Counted from the stretch's first letter, positions 1-11,370 are shown. The stretch: 64,000 nt of DNA from Candidatus Kinetoplastidibacterium crithidiae (GCA_019278155.1 JADMLC010000005.1:61980-125979), one strand, 5' to 3'. A program made the numbers and translations. The notes: a model not told the origin generated them from the sequence alone.

Positions 1-1313
1 TTATAAACAATCTCAATTGCATCATGCATTTGAGATTTTAACTCTGGGATAAAACAATGCCACTTATCTAATGCTCTAGCTAGTCTAGCTGCAATTTCTG
101 GATTTATCTTATCGAGGCTAATGACTTGTTCAGCCCAAAATTGATATCCTGAGCCATCATGTCTATGCATATGCAAATAATTTTTAAAACAGAATTGAAA
201 AACTAATGATCTTACTCTGTTTGGATTTTGATTGGAAAAGGCAGGGTGTTTCATCAAACATTTAATGTCTTCAAGTCCAGTATATCTTGAGGAAGATTGT
301 ATTGCAAACCACTTATCTATTACTAAGTTATTGTTTTTCCATTTGTTATAAAAACATAATTTTGCTTTATTTGCTTTATTTTTATCTCCAAAATTTAACA
401 AGTTTGAAAGCATAGTAATAGAATCCGTCATGTTTTTAGAACTATAGAAATAGTTTTCAATTTTGTCTTCAATATGATTATTACCACCTGCTATAAGATA
501 TTGTATAATCAAATTTCTTAATAAACGATTATTTGCTACTCTAGGATTATATAGATCTGAAGTAACGAATTCTTCATTTTCAAGTTGTTCTAACTTAGAT
601 AAAAAGTAATTTGACAATCCAGATCCTATTGTTTTAATTAATCTGAAACGAGTATTTGTTATTAAAATAGGATCTATAATTTTTACATGATTGAATAATG
701 TATTTTCATTAGGAATTGTTAAGAGTTTTGCACAATAGGAATTGTCTATATTTTTATTTAATATTATTTTTTTTAAAGTTTCAGAATATTCTTCATTAAT
801 TTCTAAATCAGAACGACCTTTCATATTTTTTACTATTTGACGAATGCTTAATTCTTGAAGAGCTTCCCAACGAGCAAAATAATCTCTATCATGATTAGCT
901 AATATATATAATTCATTAGTACTATATTCGTAATTCACCTTAATTGGCGCTGAAAAATTTCTCAACAATGAAGGTACAGGTTGATTGTTTATAGATTTAA
1001 AAGTCCAGCTTTGTGTTTTTTTATATAACTCAAGAATAAAAGTATCTTTAATATTGTAATAATCTTTATTATCATCTTCTAATATTAAATCTATATTATT
1101 TCCATGATGATCTAAAAAACCAATAGCAAAAGGTATATAAAAAGGTTTTTTCTCTTTAAAAAAGATCTGATTTTTTTCTATACCAACAAAATCACATTCT
1201 TGATTAAGTGTAACTGTACAGGTATTTTTATTTTTATTATAATTTATAATTACATTAATAGTAGGAGTTCCCGCTTGTTTATACCAATTCTTAAATATGG
1301 CCTTAGTAACTAA
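1..1313 (-). pseudogene. pepN: aminopeptidase N (PepN), C-terminal half only; M1 catalytic domain absent; runs off the left edge of the window
   Basis: Hand translation of the minus strand gives an uninterrupted frame from 1313 to 1, e.g. KAIFKNWYKQAGTPTINVIINY..., FYIPFAIGFLD, QSWTFKSINNQPVPSLLRNFSAPIKVNYEY, ANHDRDYFARWEALQ, NPEIAARLARALDKWHCFIPELKSQMHDAIEIVY. These match PepN downstream of the zinc domain. In-frame TAA at 1314-1316; no HEXXH segment upstream and no ATG near the 5' end. Confidence 0.85.
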
Positions 1314-1470
1314 TTATATTATCTATTTTATTTTTTTGTAATTTCAACAACATTAATTGTAGTATACATAGTAAAACTAAAATTTTTGTAGCAATATATA
1401 TATCATTTGTATAATGATATGATGAGAAGAAAATAGATATTGGCAATATGTCTATAATAATTTTATTCAC
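1303..1470 (-). pseudogene. yciB: truncated septation protein A (YciB/IspZ family), N-terminal 55 aa only
   Basis: GTG at 1470 preceded by AGGA; translation MNKIIIDILPISIFFSSYHYTNDIYIATKILVLLCILQLMLLKLQKNKIDNIISY*, which aligns with the YciB N-terminus (M..FLDFLPL..FF..YK..DIYAATA.......RK.EKM..I.F). Ends at the junction with pepN. Confidence 0.75.
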
Positions 1471-1523
1471 TTATTTTTCCTAATATTAAGATTGTTTTTT
1501 AGTTTTTAGATATATGAATTATA

Positions 1524-2159
1524 TTAATATTTGATTTTTTGTTCATATTCACATATATCTTTTATTAAACACATATGACATTTTGGTGATTTTTTTTTGC
1601 AAGTATACCTACCAAGAATAAGTAGCCAATGGTGAGCATTTTGCAAATATTCTTTTGGTATGTTATTTAATAGATTATTTTCAACTTCTAAAACATTCTT
1701 TCCTTTTGCTAAGCCAGTTCTATTAGATACTCTAAATACATGTGTATCAACTGCAACTGTTGGTTGTTGGAATATTACATTTAATACTATGTTTGCTGTT
1801 TTTCTTCCTACTCCAGGTAAGCTTTCTAAATCTTGTCTATTTCCAGGAATTTTCCCATTAAAATCTTCTTCTATAATTGTAGAAGTTTTAAAAATATTTT
1901 TTGATTTTGATTTATACAATCCTATACTTTTTATATGAGATTCTATTCCTTCAATACCTAATTTTATTAATAATTTTGGTGTTCCATAGTTTAAGAATAG
2001 ATTTTTTGTTACAGCGTTTACAGATTTATCAGTTGACTGTGCTGACAAGATTACTGCTACCAACAATTGGAAATCAGAATTGTATTCGAGTTCAGTTTTT
2101 GGATTTGGATTTGCACTTTGAAAAAGCTTGAAGATACTAGTTATTTTTTCTTTTTCCAT
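1524..2159 (-). CDS. nth: endonuclease III
   Basis: HhH motif LPGVGRKTANIVLN, catalytic D (VDTHVFRV), C-terminal Fe-S cluster CX6CX2CX5C. Confidence 0.95.
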   Translation of the reverse strand: MEKEKITSIFKLFQSANPNPKTELEYNSDFQLLVAVILSAQSTDKSVNAVTKNLFLNYGTPKLLIKLGIEGIESHIKSIGLYKSKSKNIFKTSTIIEEDFNGKIPGNRQDLESLPGVGRKTANIVLNVIFQQPTVAVDTHVFRVSNRTGLAKGKNVLEVENNLLNNIPKEYLQNAHHWLLILGRYTCKKKSPKCHMCLIKDICEYEQKIKY

Positions 2160-2172
2160 AATAGATATAAAT

Positions 2173-2811
2173 TTATTTATTTCTTTTTTCTTTTGCTTTG
2201 CGAGTAATCTGATTTATTAAATCTAGTTTGTCTTTTAGAGAATCTCTGTTGCTCTCAATATCGAAGTTATTATTATTTTGGTTGTTTTTAATCACTTCTG
2301 TTAAACCTATATCCATAGAAGTTTTTGGCTTTGTTCTATTTTGATGTTTTTTTCTTCTTATTCTGGAATTGCTAGCATTTTTTTGTGTCCATAATTTATT
2401 GGTTGGAACCATTTCTATACAATCAACAGGGCATGGATCAATGCAAAGCTCACAGCCGGTACACCATTCTTGAACTATAGCATGCATCTTTTTTGGAGCT
2501 CCAATTATTGCGTCAACTGGACATTTATTTATGCATATTGTGCATCCTATACATGTATTTTCATCGATAATTGCTATTTTATATCCATCATATGTGCCTC
2601 TTGAATGATCAAGAGGTATTATTTCTTTATGTAAAATACTGGCTAGTTTGTATATGACCTCATCACCACCTGGAGGACAAAGATTTATTTTTGCATCTCC
2701 ATTAGATAAAGCTTCTGCATATGGTCTGCAAGCTTTATAGCCACATTTTCCACATTGTGTTTGAGGTAGTATTGCATCAATTGTATCTAGTAATTTTTCT
2801 TTGTTTGTCAT
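2173..2811 (-). CDS. rnfB: RnfB/RsxB-type electron transport ferredoxin
   Basis: 4Fe-4S motif [14 protein letters not shown] plus two CxxCxxCxxxCP ferredoxin motifs; adjacent to nth as in other betaproteobacteria. Confidence 0.85.
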   Translation of the reverse strand: MTNKEKLLDTIDAILPQTQCGKCGYKACRPYAEALSNGDAKINLCPPGGDEVIYKLASILHKEIIPLDHSRGTYDGYKIAIIDENTCIGCTICINKCPVDAIIGAPKKMHAIVQEWCTGCELCIDPCPVDCIEMVPTNKLWTQKNASNSRIRRKKHQNRTKPKTSMDIGLTEVIKNNQNNNNFDIESNRDSLKDKLDLINQITRKAKEKRNK

Positions 2812-2835
2812 TCTGTATTATGTGTTTTTATAAAA

Positions 2836-3639
2836 CTAAATCCAATAACGTTCCATAGCAAGGTTACCAGCAATATTCTGTTTTGAAGTATAGAATCCTC
2901 TATCATATAGTATTCTACGCATTTCCAATATCATTGTTGGATTGCCACACAGCATTATTTTAGAAGATTTTGGGTCTAATGTTTCTTTTGTTAATTCTTC
3001 TAAATTGCCGTTCATAACTAAGGATGTAATTCTTGATTCTGATAGAATTGATGATTTTTCTCTTGTTGTTATTGGAAAATATTTAAATCTTTTGTTTGTT
3101 ATGGATAGGATCTCTAGCTCTTTTTTATATGATAATTCATCTAAAAACTTGGTGCTATGTAACAAGATAACTTTGTCAAAATATTTCCAAGTGTTATGAT
3201 CTCGTAATATTGAAATATAAGCAGATAAACCTGTTCCTGTAGCGATAAGCCAAAGCTTATTCTTTTGTTTCTGTATATTTGGTCCAAGAAATTGATTTAT
3301 AGTTAAAAATCCATATGCTTTTTTTTCTATAAATATATGATCTTTTTGTTCTAGATTTAATAGAATTTTGCTAAATTCTCCTTTATTGACTATAGTATAG
3401 TAAAATTCTAAAAAATTTTCATGAGGTGCGCTAACTATTGAATATGCTCTCCATATTAATGGATTAACAGTTCTAGTTGGGTCGATAAGACCTAGACGAG
3501 CAAATTGACCTGATTGAAAATCATAACTTGCATCTTTGGTTGTTTTTATGGAAAATAGACTGCCATTTTTCCATATTTTAATATCCTCAATAATTTGAGA
3601 TGTGTAATTCTTGCTTTCTTTTGATTCTGTCATGATCAT
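2836..3639 (-). CDS. fpr: ferredoxin--NADP reductase
   Basis: FAD motif (RAYSIVSAP), NADP motif (ATGTGLSAYISILRD), C-terminal NLAMERYWI. Confidence 0.9.
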   Translation of the reverse strand: MIMTESKESKNYTSQIIEDIKIWKNGSLFSIKTTKDASYDFQSGQFARLGLIDPTRTVNPLIWRAYSIVSAPHENFLEFYYTIVNKGEFSKILLNLEQKDHIFIEKKAYGFLTINQFLGPNIQKQKNKLWLIATGTGLSAYISILRDHNTWKYFDKVILLHSTKFLDELSYKKELEILSITNKRFKYFPITTREKSSILSESRITSLVMNGNLEELTKETLDPKSSKIMLCGNPTMILEMRRILYDRGFYTSKQNIAGNLAMERYWI

Positions 3640-3963
3640 TTAACGTTTTAGGTATTTTATTTTTCCTTTTATATCTTTCCATTTATCTGCATCTTTTAAT
3701 GCTTGCTTTGATCTGGTAATATTCTTGAATGTTTTTGATAGCTCTTGATTGATAGAAAGAAATATTTTTTGATCTTCAGGCAAATCTTCATCAGAGAAAA
3801 TTGCATTTGCAGGGCATTCAGGTACACAAACTGCACAATCTATGCATTCATCAGGATCAATTACCAAAAAATTTTCTCCTTCTTTAAAACAATCTACAGG
3901 GCAAACATCAACGCAATCAGTATATTTGCAATTAATGCAGTTTTCTGTAACTACATGTGTCAT
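3640..3963 (-). CDS. fdxA: 7Fe ferredoxin
   Basis: [26 protein letters not shown]...[12 protein letters not shown]. Confidence 0.92.
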   Translation of the reverse strand: MTHVVTENCINCKYTDCVDVCPVDCFKEGENFLVIDPDECIDCAVCVPECPANAIFSDEDLPEDQKIFLSINQELSKTFKNITRSKQALKDADKWKDIKGKIKYLKR

Positions 3964-4061
3964 TTATGTGCCTCCTATGATATAAATAATTTGTTGCAAT
4001 GTGTTTAACATGTTAGTGTAAACTTTTAGTTATATTAAAAAAAGTTTTTTATAACAGAGCC

Positions 4062-5237
4062 ATGATAATAGAATCTTTACTTGATACAGATTTATACAAA
4101 TTTAGTATGATGCAAGTGGTTTTACACCATTTTCCTGCTGCTTATGTAGAGTATCGTTATAAATGTAGAACTGCTGGGATTAATTTATGCCCATATATTG
4201 ATGAGATAACAGAGGAAATTAATCATCTTTGCTCATTAAGATTTTCTGAAGATGAACTAAGTTATTTGGGTAATTTAAGATTTATCAAAAGTGATTTTAT
4301 AGATTTCCTAAGATTATTCTACCTTCCTAAAAAATGTATTTCAGTTAAAGCAAGTAATAATATAGGTGAAATCAGTATCAGTGTAAAAGGTCCATGGTTG
4401 CATACTATTTTGTTTGAAATACCAGTTTTAGCAATAGTTAATGAAGTTTATTTTCGTCATAATAGTAATAATTTAAATTTAGATGAGGGGAGGAAGAGAC
4501 TAAAATCAAAAATTAATTTGGTCTCGAAAGATTGTAATCTGGTTGATTTAAGGGTAGCAGATTATGGCACAAGACGTCGTTTTTCTAAGAGTTGGCATGA
4601 AGAGGTTGTAGATACCATGAAAAATGATATGTACCATAATTTTGCTGGAACTAGTAATGTTATGTTGGCTAAGAAAAATGGAGTGTTACCATTAGGAACA
4701 ATGGGTCATGAGTATTTGCAGGCTTGTCAATCACTGGGTCCGAGATTAAGGGATTCTCAAGTTTTTGCATTTGAAATTTGGGCTAAGGAGTATAGAGGTG
4801 ATCTAGGAATAGCACTATCCGATGTTTATGGAATAGATGCTTTTTTAAGAGATTTTGATTTGTATTTTTGCAAATTATTTGATGGTGTTCGTCATGATTC
4901 TGGAGATCCATTTGTTTGGGGCAATAGAATTTTGGAACATTATAGAAAAAATAGAATTGATGCTAGAAATAAGACTTTAATTTTTTCAGATTCTTTGACT
5001 TTTCCTAAAGCTATTGAATTAGCGAGACATTTCTCTAATGCCTGTAAACTTACTTTTGGTATAGGAACAGATTTAACAAATGATCTTGGTTTTAAGCCTT
5101 TGCAGATTGTTATGAAAATGGTTCGTTGTAATGATCAGCCAGTTGCAAAGATTTCTGATGCTCCAGAAAAAATAATGTGTGATGATCCAGATTATTTATT
5201 CTATTTAAGAAAAGTTTTTAATTTGCCTGATGTTTGA
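4062..5237 (+). CDS. pncB: nicotinate phosphoribosyltransferase
   Basis: [23 protein letters not shown]-type [20 protein letters not shown]. Confidence 0.95.
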   Translation: MIIESLLDTDLYKFSMMQVVLHHFPAAYVEYRYKCRTAGINLCPYIDEITEEINHLCSLRFSEDELSYLGNLRFIKSDFIDFLRLFYLPKKCISVKASNNIGEISISVKGPWLHTILFEIPVLAIVNEVYFRHNSNNLNLDEGRKRLKSKINLVSKDCNLVDLRVADYGTRRRFSKSWHEEVVDTMKNDMYHNFAGTSNVMLAKKNGVLPLGTMGHEYLQACQSLGPRLRDSQVFAFEIWAKEYRGDLGIALSDVYGIDAFLRDFDLYFCKLFDGVRHDSGDPFVWGNRILEHYRKNRIDARNKTLIFSDSLTFPKAIELARHFSNACKLTFGIGTDLTNDLGFKPLQIVMKMVRCNDQPVAKISDAPEKIMCDDPDYLFYLRKVFNLPDV

Positions 5238-5416
5238 TGAAATTAATCATTTTCGCTGACTATTATAAAGGGAAATGTGTTGTAATAATTTTATAGTTTA
5301 GGTCTTCATATGCAATATGATTTATTCTTCATTAAAGTTTATTACTTGAGCATTATTTTTTGTATAGAGAATGACAACAAATAGCAAATTATCTGATTGT
5401 TTAGATATAAGTTTTA

Positions 5417-5445
5417 ATACTAATTGCCATTAGTATCTTTTTTTT
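5417..5445 (+). terminator. rho-independent terminator downstream of pncB
   Basis: 7-bp stem ATACTAA/TTAGTAT with loop TTGCCA followed by a CTTTTTTTT run. Confidence 0.6.
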
Positions 5446-5898
5446 CTAGACTATATTTTTTGATTTTGAGATAGATATTTTAGTTCTAACTAATGAGTAT
5501 TTATGATTATTTTGCAATAAGCTACCCGTTTTAATTTCCTATGGAACTAAAAATTTCGAATGTGATGATTGTATTTCCTAATTCGAAGAGTTATTAATAA
5601 TTATGCATTTGTAAGGAAGTATGAATGTTATTATTTGAATTATAATTAGTGTAGATTATATTATCATTGATAATGGAAATCTTTTTATTTATTTAATTAT
5701 CCATATAGAATGTTGTATAAGTTAAATTATAAATTAAGCATAGTAATTTGAGTTCTTATGAAATCTTATGTATATGTCATATTTAGGGCATAATATTCTA
5801 TTAATTCACAATTTTTTCTAACTTAATGTAGAATTATATTTATTAGTTTTATGTGAGTTTGTAATAATAATTTTTATTAGTAACAGTGGAGAACTTTC

Positions 5899-7098
5899 TT
5901 GTTAAAGTATAATTACCCTGATGATAATGGCCATTTTGGTCAATATGGTGGGCTCTTTGTTTCTGAAACGTTAATGCATCCATTATCTGAGTTGCGTTTC
6001 AATTATGATAAATATCGTAATGACTTATTTTTTATTGAAGAGTTTGAAAATGAATTAAAACATTTTGTTGGCAGACCTAGTCCCGTATACCACGCTAAGA
6101 GATGGTCAGAAATGTTGGGTGGGGCACAAATATGGTTTAAAAGAGAAGACCTAAATCATACTGGGGCACATAAAGTCAATAATTGTATTGGGCAAGCATT
6201 ACTCGCTAAAAGAATGAATAAAAGACGCGTTATAGCAGAGACTGGCGCTGGGCAGCATGGAGTTGCTACAGCTACTGTTGCTGCTCGATATGGTATGGAA
6301 TGCGTAGTTTACATGGGTAGTGAAGATGTTAAGAGACAGGCTTCTAATGTATATAGAATGAAATTATTGGGAGCAAGCATAGTGCCAGTTCATTCTGGGT
6401 CGTGTACATTAAAGGATGCCTTAAATGAGGCTATGAGAGATTGGGTTACCAATGTAGATGATACTTTTTATATTATTGGTACTGTAGCAGGGCCTGATCC
6501 TTATCCTCGCATGGTAAGAGATTTTCAAACTGTAATAGGTAAAGAAAGTATTTGTCAGATGCCAAAATATGCAGGTCGTCAACCTGATTATGTTATTGCT
6601 GCAGTAGGTGGCGGTTCTAATGCTATAGGTATATTTCATCCTTATATTCCATATGAAAATGTTCAATTAATAGGTGTAGAAGCGGCTGGATCTGGTATAG
6701 ATACAGGTCTACATTCAGCTTCTTTAATAGCAGGCAAAGTAGGAGTTTTGCATGGAAATAGAACATATGTGATCCAAAATGACGATGGTCAAATAAAAGA
6801 GACTCATTCTATATCAGCTGGCTTAGATTATCCTGGAGTTGGTCCAGAGCATGTTTGGTTAAAGGAAATAGGTAGAGCTAATTATGTAGGTATAACTGAC
6901 GACGAAGCATTGAAATCTTTTCATGATTGTTGTCGTATTGAAGGAATTATGCCGGCTTTAGAATCAGCTCATGCAATTGCTCAAGCTGTTAAAATGGCTC
7001 CTTCTCTTTCAAAAGATAATATCATTCTTGTTAATTTATCTGGTCGTGGTGACAAAGATATGCATACAGTTGCCGAACGTTCTGGTATCTTTTTATAA
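5899..7098 (+). CDS. trpB: tryptophan synthase beta chain (TTG start)
   Basis: [40 protein letters not shown] initiator with upstream GGAG. Confidence 0.96.
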   Translation: MLKYNYPDDNGHFGQYGGLFVSETLMHPLSELRFNYDKYRNDLFFIEEFENELKHFVGRPSPVYHAKRWSEMLGGAQIWFKREDLNHTGAHKVNNCIGQALLAKRMNKRRVIAETGAGQHGVATATVAARYGMECVVYMGSEDVKRQASNVYRMKLLGASIVPVHSGSCTLKDALNEAMRDWVTNVDDTFYIIGTVAGPDPYPRMVRDFQTVIGKESICQMPKYAGRQPDYVIAAVGGGSNAIGIFHPYIPYENVQLIGVEAAGSGIDTGLHSASLIAGKVGVLHGNRTYVIQNDDGQIKETHSISAGLDYPGVGPEHVWLKEIGRANYVGITDDEALKSFHDCCRIEGIMPALESAHAIAQAVKMAPSLSKDNIILVNLSGRGDKDMHTVAERSGIFL

Positions 7099-7104
7099 AA
7101 ATTT

Positions 7105-7944
7105 ATGAACACAAAAATAAATCGTATTGAATCGTTTTTTTCTAGAATGATTAGTGATGGTCGTAAGTCAGCTCTTATTACATATGTTACTGCTGGTGAT
7201 CCTTCAGTCAATTCTACTGTTCCTTTGATGCATAGCTTGGCAAAAAGCGGTGCAGATATTTTAGAAATTGGAATGCCTTTTTCTGATCCTATGGCAGATG
7301 GACCTGTCATACAAAAAGCTTCTGAAAGGGCTATAAAAAATGGCGTGACTTTAAAGAAGATACTAAGCTCAGTAGAGGAGTTTCGTATTCATGATAAAAT
7401 AACACCAGTTGTTCTTATGGGATATGCTAATCCAATAGAAAGTATTGGCCAAAAACAATTTGCACAATTGTCGAAAACTGCTGGAGTTGATGGTGTATTA
7501 GTAGTTGACTATACCCCTGAAGAGTCTGCTGATTTTTCAAAGATGCTTAGTGATGTAGGTATAAATATGATTTTTTTACTTTCTCCTACTTCTGGAGAAG
7601 AACGTATAAAGAAAATATCTAAGATTGCGAATGGTTATGTATATTATGTTTCCTTACGTGGAGTTACTGGTTCTAAAAAACTCAATATTGAAGAGGTAGT
7701 TGAGAAACTACAGTTAATTAGGAAACATATCCATATTCCAGTGGGTGTTGGCTTTGGTATTAGAGATGCTGAGAGTGCCAAGCAGATTGGTAATTGTGCT
7801 GATGCAGTAGTAATAGGAAGCAAAATTATAGAAATAATGCAAGAAGCGGCTAATAATGAAATTGTTGGAAATAAAGATAATGCAGCTATATCTGCTGCTA
7901 GTAGTTGGATATCTAATATAAGAAAATCTCTTGATAGTATATAA
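7105..7944 (+). CDS. trpA: tryptophan synthase alpha chain
   Basis: EIGMPFSDPMADGPVIQ, PVGVGFGIRDAE. Confidence 0.96.
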   Translation: MNTKINRIESFFSRMISDGRKSALITYVTAGDPSVNSTVPLMHSLAKSGADILEIGMPFSDPMADGPVIQKASERAIKNGVTLKKILSSVEEFRIHDKITPVVLMGYANPIESIGQKQFAQLSKTAGVDGVLVVDYTPEESADFSKMLSDVGINMIFLLSPTSGEERIKKISKIANGYVYYVSLRGVTGSKKLNIEEVVEKLQLIRKHIHIPVGVGFGIRDAESAKQIGNCADAVVIGSKIIEIMQEAANNEIVGNKDNAAISAASSWISNIRKSLDSI

Positions 7945-7974
7945 TTTTTTATTTTATTTTTCTGTTATATATAT

Positions 7975-8826
7975 ATGAGTTGGTTAGAAAAAATCTTACC
8001 TCCAAGAATTAGCAAGTCTAATGATAGTGGTGCTAGACGTGTTCCTCAGGGTTTGTGGTGTAAATGTGTTTCTTGCGATTCAGTTTTATATAACGAAGAT
8101 TTGATTGCTAGCTTATATGTTTGCCCTAAATGTAGTCATCATATGCGTATGGGATCAAGAGCAAGAATAGATTCTTTGCTAGATGCAGAAGGGCGTTTGG
8201 AAATAGGTGATAATATAAGATCTATTGATGTACTGAAATTTAAAGATACAAAAAAATATAGTGACAGATTAAATGATGCCATAAAGAATACAAAAGAAAC
8301 AGATTCATTACTTGTAATGCGTGGTTGTATAAGTAGGATGCCAGTTGTTTTAGCTTGTTTTGAATTTGCTTTTATGGGTGGTTCTATGGGTTCTGTAGTT
8401 GGTGAGCGTTTTAAATTAGCTGTACAGCATGCTATAGAGCATTCTATGCCTTTTATATGTGTATCTGCATCTGGTGGAGCAAGAATGCAAGAAAGTTTAT
8501 TTTCCTTGATGCAGATGTCTAAAACTAATGCTATGCTGGTTTCTTTATCAGCTGCTAAATTGCCTTTTATTAGTGTTCTGACTGATCCTACTATGGGTGG
8601 TGTTTCTGCTAGTTTTGCTTTTATGGGTGATGTTGTAATAGCTGAGCCTAAGGCTTTGATAGGATTTGCAGGTCCTAGGGTTATAGAGCAAACTGTTAGG
8701 GAAAAATTGCCTGAAGGATTTCAGAGAGCAGAGTTTTTACTAGACAAAGGCGCTATAGATATGGTTGTTGATAGAAGAAAATTAAAAGAAACAATTTATG
8801 ATTTATTATCAATTTTAGTAAAGTAA
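7975..8826 (+). CDS. accD: acetyl-CoA carboxylase carboxyltransferase subunit beta
   Basis: Zn finger CVSC...[26 protein letters not shown]. Confidence 0.96.
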   Translation: MSWLEKILPPRISKSNDSGARRVPQGLWCKCVSCDSVLYNEDLIASLYVCPKCSHHMRMGSRARIDSLLDAEGRLEIGDNIRSIDVLKFKDTKKYSDRLNDAIKNTKETDSLLVMRGCISRMPVVLACFEFAFMGGSMGSVVGERFKLAVQHAIEHSMPFICVSASGGARMQESLFSLMQMSKTNAMLVSLSAAKLPFISVLTDPTMGGVSASFAFMGDVVIAEPKALIGFAGPRVIEQTVREKLPEGFQRAEFLLDKGAIDMVVDRRKLKETIYDLLSILVK

Positions 8827-8831
8827 TTATG

Positions 8832-8880
8832 AATATAGTATCTGTAATTTATTAAATAAATTACAGATACTATATTTTTG
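8832..8880. terminator. bidirectional terminator between convergent accD and rne
   Basis: Perfect 20-bp stem AATATAGTATCTGTAATTTA / TAAATTACAGATACTATATT with 5-nt loop, followed by T's. Confidence 0.75.
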
Positions 8881-8883
8881 TTT

Positions 8884-11370
8884 TTAATTTTTAGTTTCTA
8901 CCTGTGTTAGAGGTTTCTTTGTTGTATAGTCTGTAGTATTTTTTGTATAAACTCTTCTATTAATTTCTGGTTTAATATTACTGATTTCTTCATTAATAGA
9001 TTGGCAATTAGTTTCTATCATTTGCAGATTTTTTTTATCTTGATTACTAGTTGCCGTATTATAGTTTGTTTTTGGAAATTCTAGATCTATATTCTTTGTA
9101 GCTATTGTTCCTGTTATATTATCTTCTACTTTATTGGTAGTAAGTATCAGTTTTTCCGAGTTTTTTTGAGTATCATGATTATCAATTTTATCTTCAACAG
9201 AAAGAGTTTTATCTATATTTTCTGTTTCACGAGAATTAGCTAATTCTTTTGAAGTTTTAGATATATTAAAATTTTTCTGATTTTTTCTATAACCATTATT
9301 TCTTCTGCGGATATTTGATTTTTTATCATTATCGCCATTACTTGTTGGCAAATTAGTTTGATCTAAAGGATCATTTTTTTTATCATTATGGTTTTCTATG
9401 ATTTTATTTTCTACAAGATTTATTTGATTATCACGTTTATTTTTATTTTTGTCTTTTTTAGATAAAAGATAATCTTCTTCTATTTTATTCAAATTTTCAT
9501 TATATGAATCTATAGAGTTTATATGTTGTTTTTCTTGTAATAGTTTGCTTTGGTTTTTATTTTTATAATTATATTTTTTTTCATGCCTATATTTTGAGTT
9601 TTGTTGTTCATGTAAAGCTGGCTTATGCTTATTATGTTGATTTTGTGGAGTTAATTCTTTTTTATTGAATAAGTTGATCCAGGAAAATATTTTTTTGAAT
9701 ATATTACTACTAACACTAGAATCATTTAAAGATTTATATTTTACATTAGAAACTATTGGGGCTGGCTTTCTAGGAGTGCTATCCTTTATTAAAGCCTCCG
9801 GTTTATGTTTTTCTTCTGATTCTGATATATTCCACATTAAATTATTGTTTGGTATCTCTACTAAATTAAAACTTGTTTTTTGTTCTTCTAGTTTTGGATC
9901 ATCATTTTTTATTCTTTCTATGTTGTAATGAGGTGTTTCCAAATACTTATTTGGTATTAAAACAAGTTTTATATTTAGTTGTAGTTCTATATTATTTATA
10001 TCATTTCTTTTTTCATTTAATAAATAAGTGGCAACATCTACTGGTAATTGTGCATATACTGCTGAAGTAGCATCCTTCATTGCTTCTTCCTGAATTAGTC
10101 TTAAGACCTGTAGAGCACTAGATTCAGTATCTCTAATAACTCCAATCCCAGTACATCTTGGACATGTTATGTGTGATCCTTCATTTAAAGCTGGGCGTAA
10201 TCTTTGTCTTGATAGCTCTATTAATCCAAATTTTGATATTTTTTTACCAATTTGAACTCTTGCTCTATCAACTCTTAATGCCTCTCTAAGTTTTTGTTCA
10301 ACATTTTTTTGATTTTTAATATCTTCCATATCTATAAAATCAATCACTATAAGACCACCAAGATCTCTTAATCTTAATTGTCTTGCAACCTCTTCAGAAG
10401 CTTCAAGATTTGTTCTTAATGCTGTTTCTTCTATATCCGCTCCTCTTGTTGATTTTGCGGAATTTACATCTATTGCAACTAATGCTTCAGTATGGTCAAT
10501 GACAATAGATCCACCTGATGGCAATTGAATCATTCTAGAATATGCTGTTTCTATTTGGTGTTCTATTTGGAATCTTGAGAATAATGGTGTTTCATTTTGA
10601 TAATCCTTGATACATTGGACATTGTCTGGCATTACAACGCTCATAAATGCTTTAGCTTGTTTAACAATTTCTTGATTATCAATTACAATTTCATTAATAT
10701 CTGGTGAAAAATAGTCTCTTATTGCTCTTATAATCAGACTGGACTCCAAGTAGATAAGTACTGGGGAATTATTTTCTTTTGCCGCCTGATCTATTGCATT
10801 CCACAATTGAAGTAGATATGATAAATCCCATTGAAGTTCTTCAATTGTTCTACCAATACCAGCAGTTCTTGCTATTATGCTCATACCATTTGGCACATCC
10901 AGTTTTTCCATGATATCTTTTAATTCTTGACGTTCTTCTCCTTCTATACGTCTAGATACACCTCCTCCTCTAGGGTTATTAGGCATTAGAACTAGATATC
11001 TGCCAGCCAATGATATAAATGTAGTAAGAGCGGCTCCTTTATTTCCCCTCTCTTCTTTTTCTACCTGAACAATTAATTCTTGACCATCTTTTATCGCATC
11101 TTGAATTCTGGTGTTTCTAAAATCTATTCCTTCTCTAAAATAACTCTTCGCTATTTCCTTAAATGGTAGGAATCCATGCTTATCTTCTCCGTAGTTTATA
11201 AAACATGCTTCTAAACCCGGTTCTATTCTTGTTACAACTCCTTTATATATATTACCTTTACGTTGTTCACGGTTAGATGTTTCTATATCTAAGTCTATTA
11301 ATTTTTGTCCATCTACAATTGCAACACGTATTTCTTCAGGGTGTGTTGCGTTAAATAACATTCTTTTCAT
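8884..11370 (-). CDS. rne: ribonuclease E (start revised from 11403 to MKRMLFNATHPEE)
   Basis: N-terminal S1 region, DFIDME catalytic motif, Zn-link CPRCTGIG; long Lys/Asn-rich C-terminal tail. Confidence 0.95.
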   Translation of the reverse strand: MKRMLFNATHPEEIRVAIVDGQKLIDLDIETSNREQRKGNIYKGVVTRIEPGLEACFINYGEDKHGFLPFKEIAKSYFREGIDFRNTRIQDAIKDGQELIVQVEKEERGNKGAALTTFISLAGRYLVLMPNNPRGGGVSRRIEGEERQELKDIMEKLDVPNGMSIIARTAGIGRTIEELQWDLSYLLQLWNAIDQAAKENNSPVLIYLESSLIIRAIRDYFSPDINEIVIDNQEIVKQAKAFMSVVMPDNVQCIKDYQNETPLFSRFQIEHQIETAYSRMIQLPSGGSIVIDHTEALVAIDVNSAKSTRGADIEETALRTNLEASEEVARQLRLRDLGGLIVIDFIDMEDIKNQKNVEQKLREALRVDRARVQIGKKISKFGLIELSRQRLRPALNEGSHITCPRCTGIGVIRDTESSALQVLRLIQEEAMKDATSAVYAQLPVDVATYLLNEKRNDINNIELQLNIKLVLIPNKYLETPHYNIERIKNDDPKLEEQKTSFNLVEIPNNNLMWNISESEEKHKPEALIKDSTPRKPAPIVSNVKYKSLNDSSVSSNIFKKIFSWINLFNKKELTPQNQHNKHKPALHEQQNSKYRHEKKYNYKNKNQSKLLQEKQHINSIDSYNENLNKIEEDYLLSKKDKNKNKRDNQINLVENKIIENHNDKKNDPLDQTNLPTSNGDNDKKSNIRRRNNGYRKNQKNFNISKTSKELANSRETENIDKTLSVEDKIDNHDTQKNSEKLILTTNKVEDNITGTIATKNIDLEFPKTNYNTATSNQDKKNLQMIETNCQSINEEISNIKPEINRRVYTKNTTDYTTKKPLTQVETKN

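Noticed and set aside
1660-2131. Plus-strand ORFs 1660-1938 and 1901-2131 antisense to nth
   Set aside because: Fully antisense to a strongly supported endonuclease III gene; no recognisable motifs.
6421-6666. Minus-strand 81-aa ORF inside trpB
   Set aside because: Antisense to conserved trpB; no start/RBS context or family resemblance.
9665-10070. Plus-strand hydrophobic ORFs opposite rne
   Set aside because: Antisense of the K/N-rich rne tail yields F/L-rich artefactual frames.
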